Source: Bacteroidota bacterium
Lineage (GTDB): Bacteria; Bacteroidota; Bacteroidia; 2-12-FULL-35-15
Reading direction: 5' to 3'
DNA length: 64,000 nucleotides
Assembly: GCA_947504725.1 (NCBI GenBank)
Contig: CANNHN010000006.1
Span: forward strand, 62,001-126,000
In this document: piece after piece, positions 1 through 7,562 of the stretch
Position numbering within the stretch: the stretch's first letter is position 1
How the letters are laid out: every line of letters starts with the position of its first letter
The notes under the pieces: model-generated
The model's input: the letters and a program-made list of their open reading frames with translations, nothing else
What the model was told of the DNA's origin: nothing
The model's database searches: none
Translations under genes and position numbers: made by a program

Positions 1-2318
1 GGTATTTAAGGGTTCGTATTGATGGTGAAGTAGTAGAATTAACTAAAAGAATTCAACTTGATAGGTACAAAGTTCATGACATTGAAATTGTTATCGATCG
101 CTTGGAAGTAAATGCAGATGCTCGTCCTCGAATTTCCGAATCCATGCAATTGGCCATGAAACAAGGGAAAGGAATCATTATGGTTCAACCCTTTAAAATG
201 GGCAAAATCGAAGACGAGTATGGAACGGTTGAATTTTATAGTCGCCATTTAATGTGTCCAACTTCTGGAATTTCTTATGATGAACCACAACCAAATTTGT
301 TTTCATTCAATTCGCCTTATGGAGCTTGTCCAAAATGCAATGGATTAGGGATGATATCAGAAGTGGATATCAATAAAATTATTCCCAACAAAAAATTATC
401 CATTCGAAAAGGAGCCATCGCTCCTATTGGTCCGCACAAAGGAACATGGATTTTCAAACAATTAGAAGCCATTGGTGATAAATATGGTTTTACTTTGGAT
501 AGTCCGGTTGAAGATATTTCAGATGAAGCAATTGATACCATTTTATTTGGCTCAGATGAAGTTTTTAAAATCAAGCAATTTACCGATAGCTCCGCAACAA
601 GCTATAGTATAGCATTTGAAGGAATCGCTAGTTTCATCATCAAACAAAATGACGAGCAAAGTTCTCCAACCATTGAAAAGTGGATTCAAGGATTTATGAA
701 TAAAGTACCTTGTGCAAAATGTGAAGGAACTAAATTAAAAAAGGAATCACTTCATTTCAAAATCGACAATAAGAATATTGCTGAATTATCAGAAATGGGA
801 ATTATTGAATTAAATGAATGGTTCAAAAATATTGAGAAAAGATTAAGTGTCAAACAAAACACGATTGCAAAAGAAGTATTAAAAGAAATCAGAACACGTA
901 TTGCTTTTTTATTGGATGTTGGATTGGATTATCTTTCATTAAACAGAAGCTCCAGAACGCTATCTGGTGGAGAAGCACAACGTATTCGATTGGCTACACA
1001 AATTGGCTCTCAATTAGTTGGAGTACTATATATTTTAGATGAACCAAGTATTGGTTTACACCAACGCGACAATGTTCGTTTGATAAATGCTTTAAAAAAT
1101 TTACGTGATCTTGGAAACTCCGTAATTGTTGTTGAACATGACAAAGAAATGATTTTGGCAGCTGATCATGTGATTGATATTGGTCCAGCTGCTGGAATTC
1201 ATGGTGGAAAAATAATTGCTCAAGGAACACCGAAAGAGATTTTAAAATTTCACACACTTACTTCTGATTACATAAATGGCGTGAAAGAAATTCCAATTCC
1301 CAAAGAAGTAAGAAAAGGAAGTGGTAAATCCTTAGTATTAAAAGGAGCAAAAGGAAATAATTTAAAAGATGTATCTGTTGAATTTCCTTTAGGTAAATTA
1401 ATTTGTGTAACAGGTGTTTCAGGAAGTGGTAAATCAACCCTCATTAACGAAACACTATATCCAATTTTAAACAAACATTTTTATCGCTCCGAAAAAAAGC
1501 CGATGCCTTACAAATCCATTACTGGACTCGAACATATTGACAAAGTAATAGACATTGATCAGTCACCTATTGGAAGAACACCGCGTAGCAACCCTGCAAC
1601 TTACACAAATGTATTTTCAGACATACGAACATTGTTTGCAGAAATTCCTGAATCAAAAATTAGAGGGTATAAAGCAGGCCGATTTTCCTTTAATGTAAAA
1701 GGTGGAAGATGCGAGACTTGTCAAGGTGCCGGTTTGAGGACAATCGAAATGAATTTTTTACCCGATGTTTATGTTAACTGCGAAACCTGTAATGGAAAAC
1801 GCTATAACAAAGAAACATTAGAAATTCGTTTTAAAGGAAAATCGATAAGTGATATTCTAAATATGACCATTGATACTGCTGTTGATTTTTTCGCAAACAT
1901 CCCTTCTATTCTTCAAAAAATTAAAACACTGAAAGAAGTTGGACTAGGATACATCACACTTGGGCAACAAAGCACAACACTTTCTGGAGGGGAAGCACAA
2001 CGCGTTAAACTAGCAACCGAATTATCTAAGCGAGATACTGGAAATACATTTTATATTTTAGATGAACCAACGACTGGTTTGCATTTTGAAGATATTCGAA
2101 TTTTATTAGAAGTTTTGGATAAATTAGTAGATAGCGGAAATACCGTTTTGGTAATTGAACACAATATGGATATTATAAAAGTTGCGGATTATATTATCGA
2201 TTTAGGTAAAGAAGGCGGAAATGCTGGTGGAGAAATACTATGTATAGGAACGCCCAAAGAAATAATTAAAAACAAAACAAGTTATACGGCACAATTTCTG
2301 AAAGAAGAATATCGTTAA
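1..2318 (+). CDS. uvrA: UvrA, excinuclease ABC subunit A (5' partial)
   Basis: Damage-recognition ATPase of nucleotide excision repair, loading UvrB on lesions. The reading frame is already open at base 3 and continues upstream of the window. About 771 codons are visible, against roughly 940 in complete UvrA, so the N-terminal nucleotide-binding part with the first Walker A is missing. Visible are an insertion-domain zinc module (CPKCNG, CAKCEG), the first ABC signature LSGGEAQRIRLA with LDEPSIGLH, a second Walker A GVSGSGKST, the C-terminal zinc finger CETC...CETC, and the second signature LSGGEAQRVKLA with LDEPTTGLH. A TTG at 102 is an internal Leu codon, not a start. The assignment is certain. 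Confidence 0.97.
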   Translation, partial: YLRVRIDGEVVELTKRIQLDRYKVHDIEIVIDRLEVNADARPRISESMQLAMKQGKGIIMVQPFKMGKIEDEYGTVEFYSRHLMCPTSGISYDEPQPNLFSFNSPYGACPKCNGLGMISEVDINKIIPNKKLSIRKGAIAPIGPHKGTWIFKQLEAIGDKYGFTLDSPVEDISDEAIDTILFGSDEVFKIKQFTDSSATSYSIAFEGIASFIIKQNDEQSSPTIEKWIQGFMNKVPCAKCEGTKLKKESLHFKIDNKNIAELSEMGIIELNEWFKNIEKRLSVKQNTIAKEVLKEIRTRIAFLLDVGLDYLSLNRSSRTLSGGEAQRIRLATQIGSQLVGVLYILDEPSIGLHQRDNVRLINALKNLRDLGNSVIVVEHDKEMILAADHVIDIGPAAGIHGGKIIAQGTPKEILKFHTLTSDYINGVKEIPIPKEVRKGSGKSLVLKGAKGNNLKDVSVEFPLGKLICVTGVSGSGKSTLINETLYPILNKHFYRSEKKPMPYKSITGLEHIDKVIDIDQSPIGRTPRSNPATYTNVFSDIRTLFAEIPESKIRGYKAGRFSFNVKGGRCETCQGAGLRTIEMNFLPDVYVNCETCNGKRYNKETLEIRFKGKSISDILNMTIDTAVDFFANIPSILQKIKTLKEVGLGYITLGQQSTTLSGGEAQRVKLATELSKRDTGNTFYILDEPTTGLHFEDIRILLEVLDKLVDSGNTVLVIEHNMDIIKVADYIIDLGKEGGNAGGEILCIGTPKEIIKNKTSYTAQFLKEEYR

Positions 2319-2397
2319 AGGCATTGGATAGTAGACAAAGAAAAAGGAACGAAAAATAAAAATCGACTTCTGTACACAAAATAAATATATATATCAT

Positions 2398-3111
2398 ATG
2401 ACAAACCAAGACGAAGACAAAATCAGAAAAGCATTTGCAGCAAAAGACTGGAATGACATCAAAGCAGCTGATTCATGGCAAATTTTTAAAATCATGAGTG
2501 AATTCGTTGAGGGATTTGAAAAAATGAGTCGAATCGGACCATGCGTTTCCATTTTTGGATCAGCACGAACTAAAACTTCAAATCCATATTATAAATTGGC
2601 AGAAGAAATTGCGTTTAAACTCACTCGAGAAGGATATGGAGTAATAAGTGGTGGCGGGCCGGGAATAATGGAGGCTGCAAACAAAGGTGCAAAAGCTGGA
2701 GGTGGAAAGTCAGTTGGTTTAAACATTGTATTGCCGTTTGAACAATCTTCGAATTTATTTGTCGACAATGACAAAAACATAAATTTCGATTACTTCTTCG
2801 TTCGCAAAACAATTTTTTTAAAATACTCACAAGGATTTATTGCAATGCCTGGAGGATTTGGTACGTTGGATGAATTATTTGAAGCGATTACTTTAATCCA
2901 AACAAATAAAGTAGCACACTTCCCTATTGTTTTAGTTGGAAAAAAATATTGGGAAGGGTTGTTAAATTGGGTAAAACAAACCATGTTACTTGAAGAAAAT
3001 AACATAAGTGAAAAAGATTTAGAATTATTTAAAGTAGTTGAAACTGCAGATGAAGCAGTTTCTATTATCAATGAGTTTTATTCTAAGTATTTATTAAAAC
3101 CAAATTTCTAG
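2398..3111 (+). CDS. LOG-family protein (TIGR00730-type Rossmann fold nucleotide hydrolase)
   Basis: Predicted cytoplasmic hydrolase of the LOG family, whose characterised members release a base from nucleoside 5'-monophosphates (cytokinin riboside monophosphate phosphoribohydrolases). The older label 'lysine decarboxylase' is unsupported for this family. In 237 residues it shows the glycine-rich GGGPGIMEA (about 85-93) and the diagnostic PGGFGTLDE (about 151-159), preceded by CVSIFGSARTK (about 49-59). The start is the ATG at 2398, with no clear Shine-Dalgarno. It lies 79 bases after uvrA and 3 bases before the next gene, so the pair is probably co-transcribed. The bacterial substrate cannot be told from sequence. 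Confidence 0.88.
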   Translation: MTNQDEDKIRKAFAAKDWNDIKAADSWQIFKIMSEFVEGFEKMSRIGPCVSIFGSARTKTSNPYYKLAEEIAFKLTREGYGVISGGGPGIMEAANKGAKAGGGKSVGLNIVLPFEQSSNLFVDNDKNINFDYFFVRKTIFLKYSQGFIAMPGGFGTLDELFEAITLIQTNKVAHFPIVLVGKKYWEGLLNWVKQTMLLEENNISEKDLELFKVVETADEAVSIINEFYSKYLLKPNF

Positions 3112-3114
3112 TTC

Positions 3115-4215
3115 ATGAAATATTGGTTTTCGATCCTTCTTTGTGTGAAATTCATGCTTCTCCTATCACAAAATGGGCAAGGATATTACCATGATTACAA
3201 CAATTCCTTTTATGTGTTTGACAAAGGAATTGAACGTCAAGCAGAAGTCAATAGAGTAACCGATATTTATTCTGGCAACGACTATGTTGCATACACCGAC
3301 TCTAAATTAAGTTTCGTTTATTATTACAATGGTTATCAAAAAGTTTTAGAAGAAAATTTCCCTAACAAAGTGGTGGCTACAGCACCTGCATTAATTTATA
3401 AAATGCAAGAACGATTAATGATTTGTGAAAAAGGAGAAACAAAACAACTCGCAAGAAGGGCAGATGTATTTTTTGCAAGTGATTCAATAGTTATTTGGCA
3501 AGCATTACCTAGCCTCGATTATATGGCATATGTAAATGGTGAAACTAAAACAATTATCAAAGCAACGAACTCTAGTGTAATAAATGATTACAAAATCAAC
3601 AATAACATTATGGCTTTTAATGATTTAAACAATGACTTAAAAGTATATTTTAATGGAGAAATTTACACTTCTAACAACAACAGGATAACGAACTACGAAT
3701 GCGGCCACAACATTGTAGCCTTCATTGATGAGTACAAAAGCACATTTAATGTTTTCTATAAAGGAGTTTTTAAAATTATTAGCAAAGAAATAATTAAAGA
3801 ATACCTCGTTATAAATGATATGGTTGCCTATGTTGATGCAAAAGATAATTTTTATATCTTTTATGATGGAGCCATAACAAAAATTGATTCCCGCAGTCCA
3901 GATTTTTTTTCAGGTAAAGGAAATATTTTATACTACTCCTATAATTCAGAATTGAAAATTATTTATGAAGGAGAAATCTATCCATTACCACTTGTAAATC
4001 CAAAGAGCCTTATTCTCGGCCAAAATGGAGTGCTTTTTTATATCAACATCAATCAACCTCAATATTTCTATAAAGGAAAAATTTATGATAATTTTTATGT
4101 TCAAAAACCATATACAATGGAATTGAAACTTGACTTACCTGTTTTCAAATACAACAATACAATAGGATTTTGGTATAATGCAAAAATTCACGAATACTCA
4201 ACTCGCTCCAACTAA
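3115..4215 (+). CDS. Secreted repeat protein, about ten 35-residue repeats, function unknown
   Basis: Not recognised as a named family. It has 366 residues with an N-terminal hydrophobic signal (cleavage probable near residue 19). The mature part carries a recurring motif of the form [aromatic]-x-[N/K/D]-G-[E/x]: FDKG at about 35, YNG at 71, CEKG at 104, VNG at 140, FNG at 179, YKG at 215, YDG at 250, YEG at 284, YKG at 319 and a decayed YNA at 354, a period near 35-36. This suggests a beta-propeller or WG-like repeat fold. The start codon follows the LOG-gene stop by 3 bases, implying translational coupling. No T9SS sorting domain or lipobox is present, so a periplasmic location is inferred. 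Confidence 0.72.
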   Translation: MKYWFSILLCVKFMLLLSQNGQGYYHDYNNSFYVFDKGIERQAEVNRVTDIYSGNDYVAYTDSKLSFVYYYNGYQKVLEENFPNKVVATAPALIYKMQERLMICEKGETKQLARRADVFFASDSIVIWQALPSLDYMAYVNGETKTIIKATNSSVINDYKINNNIMAFNDLNNDLKVYFNGEIYTSNNNRITNYECGHNIVAFIDEYKSTFNVFYKGVFKIISKEIIKEYLVINDMVAYVDAKDNFYIFYDGAITKIDSRSPDFFSGKGNILYYSYNSELKIIYEGEIYPLPLVNPKSLILGQNGVLFYININQPQYFYKGKIYDNFYVQKPYTMELKLDLPVFKYNNTIGFWYNAKIHEYSTRSN

Positions 4216-4535
4216 ACATTACCTAAATCCTATATTTGTTTTATTAAAAGACAAATGTTGATAACCTAAAATATTACAAAATACATCTATTACAAAACCT
4301 CGACAGAACACCTGTTTTTATTGACTAATAGCTAATTTCACAACCCAATGCTAACATTTCATTAACTCAGGGTTATGTCACGGTTATTAACAAACAGTTG
4401 TTTGTAATTACAATACATACTCCTTAAATTACAGTTCAAACTACAATAGTTTTGCTCCAATACAATTATTAAAACGCTTTAAACATTACTATTTCAATAG
4501 AACAGGTTTTGGTATACATTACTAAACACACCAAT
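4216..4535. other. 320-base AT-rich intergenic region
   Basis: No convincing coding frame or RNA gene. It holds an inverted repeat ACAAAC-AGTT-GTTTGT near 4390-4407 and, closer to the next gene, an octamer fitting the Bacteroidota -7 element. It is probably the promoter region of the envelope-protein cluster that follows. Confidence 0.5.
4447..4454 (+). promoter_or_regulatory. Candidate -7 element TAGTTTTG
   Basis: Exact match to the Bacteroidota -7 consensus TAnnTTTG. It lies 81 bases before the ATG at 4536 and predicts a leader of roughly 75 bases. No good -33 TTTG lies at the expected distance, so support is moderate. Confidence 0.4.
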
Positions 4536-5846
4536 ATGAAAAACAAAAAAGCACTATTGTTTGTTTTATTGCTAGTAGCAGGAGCTTGTGTTTACGGACA
4601 AAAAACTGAAAAAGCAAAACAACTACCTTCAGTAGCTATTGGTGCAGGAATACTATCATTTAATGGAGACATTGGAAATGGTGCTAATTTAAGTTCTTTC
4701 AGTAGAATTAGAGCGGGTTACAATTTAACTATCGAACAACGAATTGGAAAATACATTGGCGTTTCTTTAAATGGTATATATGGAAAGCTATCTGATAGTG
4801 AAAGAAGCAAGGAAAGAAATTTAAATTTCGAAACAACAATAATGCAAGGTGATTTAAATCTTGTACTTCACTTTGACAATGATTTGATCTTTAAAAGAAA
4901 TAGCGTGTTTGCACCTTACTTATTTGTAGGAATTGGATATTTAAAATTTGACCCTTATGGAGATTTAAAGGACAAAAATGATAGTTCTTACAACTATTGG
5001 AGCGATGGAACGATTCGTGATTTATCTGAGACAGACCCCTTATCGCCAAGTGCATCAATTATTCAAAGAGATTATTCTTTTGAAACTCAATTAACCGATT
5101 CCTCTACAAATTACCAAAGAGGAACTTTGGCTATTCCAATTGGAGGAGGGTTCAATTTAAAAGTATTGCGCAATTTATCTGTTAATGTTGGTGCTACATA
5201 CTACCTGAGCTTTTCTGACTGGATAGACAATTTCAAAGAAGGTAAAAATGACAAGTATGTTTTTGCTAACGTATCAATTCAGTATACATTCGGGAAAGAC
5301 AAAGAAGAAAGCAATCCTATTTACAACTCAGTCGATTTCTCGGCACTCGATAAATTAGATTCTGATGAAGATGGTGTAAGCGATGGCGATGATAGGTGTC
5401 CTGGAACTCCAAAAGGTGTTAAAACTAATGGTAGAGGTTGCCCAGACGACAATGACGAAGATGGTGTTCCTGACTATAAAGATAAAGAACTGATGACTAA
5501 GCAAGGTGCAGTTGTAGATGTTAATGGAATAACACAAACCGATAAAATGTTACAAGAGAATCAAAGCAAATTTGATTCACTTGCGACTGAAAGAAGTGAA
5601 TTGTTTAATGAAAACCCAAGCTTATCTTATTTAAAAGATATAGAAGCTAAATCTACTGAAGCTCGAAAAACAAATCCAAACACTTCGAACAATATACCTA
5701 TTGCATTAAAGCCTGCAGATAAAAACAATGATGGTTTTATTTCTACAGACGAAATTGCAAGCGCAATAGATTTGTTTTTTGAAGGCGATTCAAATTTTTC
5801 TGTAGAAAAACTAAACGACTTAATTGACTATTTCTTTGAACAGTAA
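4536..5846 (+). CDS. Outer-membrane beta-barrel protein with thrombospondin-3 repeats and EF-hand-like tail
   Basis: Exported protein of 436 residues counting from the ATG at 4536; this start gives a clean signal peptide, MKNKKALLFVLLLVAGACVYGQ in outline, whereas a TTG 9 codons upstream would spoil it. Residues about 30-255 look like an outer-membrane barrel (alternating hydrophobic strands, ending QYTFG). Residues about 275-318 contain Asp-rich TSP3-type calcium repeats (DSDEDGVSDGDD, DDNDEDGVPD), as in the linker of OmpA-family proteins. The OmpA peptidoglycan-binding domain is absent and replaced by a tail with an EF-hand-like loop DKNNDGFISTDE. The barrel is paralogous to that of the 7563-9854 protein (shared YWSDG and AIP[IV]G segments). 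The ligand is unknown. Confidence 0.78.
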   Translation: MKNKKALLFVLLLVAGACVYGQKTEKAKQLPSVAIGAGILSFNGDIGNGANLSSFSRIRAGYNLTIEQRIGKYIGVSLNGIYGKLSDSERSKERNLNFETTIMQGDLNLVLHFDNDLIFKRNSVFAPYLFVGIGYLKFDPYGDLKDKNDSSYNYWSDGTIRDLSETDPLSPSASIIQRDYSFETQLTDSSTNYQRGTLAIPIGGGFNLKVLRNLSVNVGATYYLSFSDWIDNFKEGKNDKYVFANVSIQYTFGKDKEESNPIYNSVDFSALDKLDSDEDGVSDGDDRCPGTPKGVKTNGRGCPDDNDEDGVPDYKDKELMTKQGAVVDVNGITQTDKMLQENQSKFDSLATERSELFNENPSLSYLKDIEAKSTEARKTNPNTSNNIPIALKPADKNNDGFISTDEIASAIDLFFEGDSNFSVEKLNDLIDYFFEQ

Positions 5847-5876
5847 CGAAAATAATTAAAAACTAATTCTATACTT

Positions 5877-7490
5877 ATGTTAAAATACGCAGCTCTCTTA
5901 TTCAACACTATTGCATTGTTGATATATCAGTTCTTTTTTGCTGATGGTATTACGGTTACTCAAAACATCCCTTCTTCTGTTAAACCAGACAGTGAGTTTA
6001 CTGTTCAAATAACAATTAACAAAGGATCTGTTGGCGGGTTTGCAAAACTTCAACAAGACTTACCGGAAGGATTTACTGCTGTTCAAGATGACAACAACGG
6101 AGCTTCATTTACATTTTCACCTGAAACGAGATCCGTAAAGTTTATTTGGATGTCTTTACCTTCAGATAAAGAATTTAAGATTAAATATAAAGTAAAAGTT
6201 GCTGCTGGAATTAACGGAGATAAAACAATGGCTGGAAAATTCTCTTATGTTTCAGACAATGTTAAACAAGCAATAGAAATTGCTCCTTCTATTATTACAG
6301 TTGGTGAAAAGTCCTCACAACCTATTGCAACTAACACTACAGCTACAGAGCCAACAACGACTGCAACAGCAACTATTACGCCTACTGAGCCAGTAAAAAC
6401 AGTTGAACCAACTACTACAGAGCCTGTTGTAACAAATACAACAACTACTGAGCCTCCTGTAAAAACGGTTGAACCAACAACTACCACTACTGAACCAGTT
6501 GTAACAAACACAACAACTACTGAGCCACCTGTGAAAACGGTTGAACCAACAACTACTCCTACAACTACTACTACGCCTAATAATACAGAGCAAACATCCG
6601 TTGTTTGTGCGAGAACGGTAGGTAGCGTAACGGATAATTTCACCGTAGAAATCGTAGTAAACAAAGGAAATGTTACAGGATTTGCAAAACTGTTAGAAAC
6701 TCTTCCTGCAGGATTTACTGCAACTGCTGGTGATTTGAATGGTGCTTCTTTTAGTTTTGATGGACAAACACAAAAAGTTAAATTTGTTTGGGTCTCAATG
6801 CCAACTCAAACTGAATTCCGTATTTCTTATAAAGTAGCTGTTCCAGCAGGAGTATCTGGAACACAAAACATTGATGGCGTTTTCTCTTATATCGAGAATG
6901 ATGAAACGAAGAAATTTATTTTACCAACTTCTTCAATTTCTATGGGTGGAGGCGCAGTTGCTAACACTACTACGAACACAACAAACACAGCTAATAATAC
7001 TACTGCAAACACGGCTAATAACACTACAACAAATACAGCTAATAACACGACAGCAAACACAGCTAATAACACGACAACAAATACAGCTAATAACACTACA
7101 GCAAACACAGCTAATAACACGACAACGAATACCACAAACACAACAGCTACGAATACCACAAATACAACAAACAACTCTTTAAACAATACAATCCCTTCGC
7201 CTCAAGGAAACGTCAATTATAAAGTACAAATTATGGCACTTTACAAAGCAGTAGATGCAAGTTCATTAGCTGCACGATACAATATTAATACTACTGTTAA
7301 TACTGAAATGGCTGCCGGTTTTACAAAATACACTGTTGGTTCTCACAACGATTATAAAGAAGCACGCGATGCGAGAGAAACCATTAAAAATAAAGGTGTT
7401 GTAGGTCCATTTGTTACAGCATATAATAGTGGAAAACGCATTACTGTTCAAGAAGCATTAATGATCACTAGTCAAAAATGGTATAGATAA
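5877..7490 (+). CDS. Secreted Thr/Asn-rich protein with duplicated beta domain and C-terminal SPOR domain
   Basis: Protein of 537 residues with an N-terminal hydrophobic export signal. It has two homologous domains of about 110 residues (about 27-140 and 238-350), each with K-G-[SN]-V-x-G-F-A-K-L and NGASF motifs resembling DUF11-like adhesion folds. They are joined by a Thr/Pro/Glu-rich linker containing a 72-base duplication. A second linker of Asn/Thr/Ala repeats (six 24-base units) leads to a SPOR-type domain (about 445-537: YKVQI, then VTAYNSGKRI). SPOR domains bind glycan strands lacking stem peptides, so a peptidoglycan-anchored periplasmic or surface role is inferred. It lies 30 bases after the upstream barrel gene and ends at a strong terminator. 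Confidence 0.75.
   Translation: MLKYAALLFNTIALLIYQFFFADGITVTQNIPSSVKPDSEFTVQITINKGSVGGFAKLQQDLPEGFTAVQDDNNGASFTFSPETRSVKFIWMSLPSDKEFKIKYKVKVAAGINGDKTMAGKFSYVSDNVKQAIEIAPSIITVGEKSSQPIATNTTATEPTTTATATITPTEPVKTVEPTTTEPVVTNTTTTEPPVKTVEPTTTTTEPVVTNTTTTEPPVKTVEPTTTPTTTTTPNNTEQTSVVCARTVGSVTDNFTVEIVVNKGNVTGFAKLLETLPAGFTATAGDLNGASFSFDGQTQKVKFVWVSMPTQTEFRISYKVAVPAGVSGTQNIDGVFSYIENDETKKFILPTSSISMGGGAVANTTTNTTNTANNTTANTANNTTTNTANNTTANTANNTTTNTANNTTANTANNTTTNTTNTTATNTTNTTNNSLNNTIPSPQGNVNYKVQIMALYKAVDASSLAARYNINTTVNTEMAAGFTKYTVGSHNDYKEARDARETIKNKGVVGPFVTAYNSGKRITVQEALMITSQKWYR
6420..6563 (+). repeat. 72-base tandem duplication inside a Thr-rich linker
   Basis: Two consecutive 72-base units (6420-6491 and 6492-6563) encode the 24-residue period that begins EPVVTN and includes EPPVKTVEP. 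Slight sequence drift between copies shows that this is a genuine duplication rather than an assembly artefact. Confidence 0.75.
6990..7133 (+). repeat. 24-base tandem repeat, six copies, coding
   Basis: The word GCTAATAA recurs at 6990, 7014, 7038, 7062, 7086 and 7110, exactly 24 bases apart. It encodes an 8-residue Asn/Thr/Ala period. Units alternate between codon variants. Because 24 is a multiple of 3, copy-number change would lengthen or shorten the linker without breaking the frame. Confidence 0.9.
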
Positions 7491-7509
7491 TACATATTAG
7501 CACTACCAA

Positions 7510-7546
7510 AAAACTCAATCTAAGCGCGGTTAGATTGGGTTTTTTG
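7510..7546 (+). terminator. Rho-independent terminator
   Basis: A 14-base stem (7510-7523 with 7530-7543, one G-U pair) around a GCGCGG loop, followed by a T-run. It sits 20 bases after the stop of the SPOR gene and closes the 4536-7490 pair. Confidence 0.88.
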
Positions 7547-7549
7547 TCT

Positions 7550-7557
7550 TATATTTG
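7550..7557 (+). promoter_or_regulatory. Candidate -7 element TATATTTG directly before a start codon
   Basis: Exact TAnnTTTG match ending 5 bases before the ATG at 7563. Transcription would begin at or within a base or two of the start codon, implying a leaderless or nearly leaderless message. Confidence 0.5.
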
Positions 7558-7562
7558 TGATT

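Noticed and set aside
6990-7133. Regular 24-base repeats as a possible CRISPR array
   Set aside because: The units are contiguous without spacers, in frame and encode an Asn/Thr linker.
6245-7186. Long open frames antisense to the Thr/Asn linkers (Val/Phe-rich translations)
   Set aside because: They only mirror the low-complexity repeats of the coding strand, have no start context and no family-like sequence.
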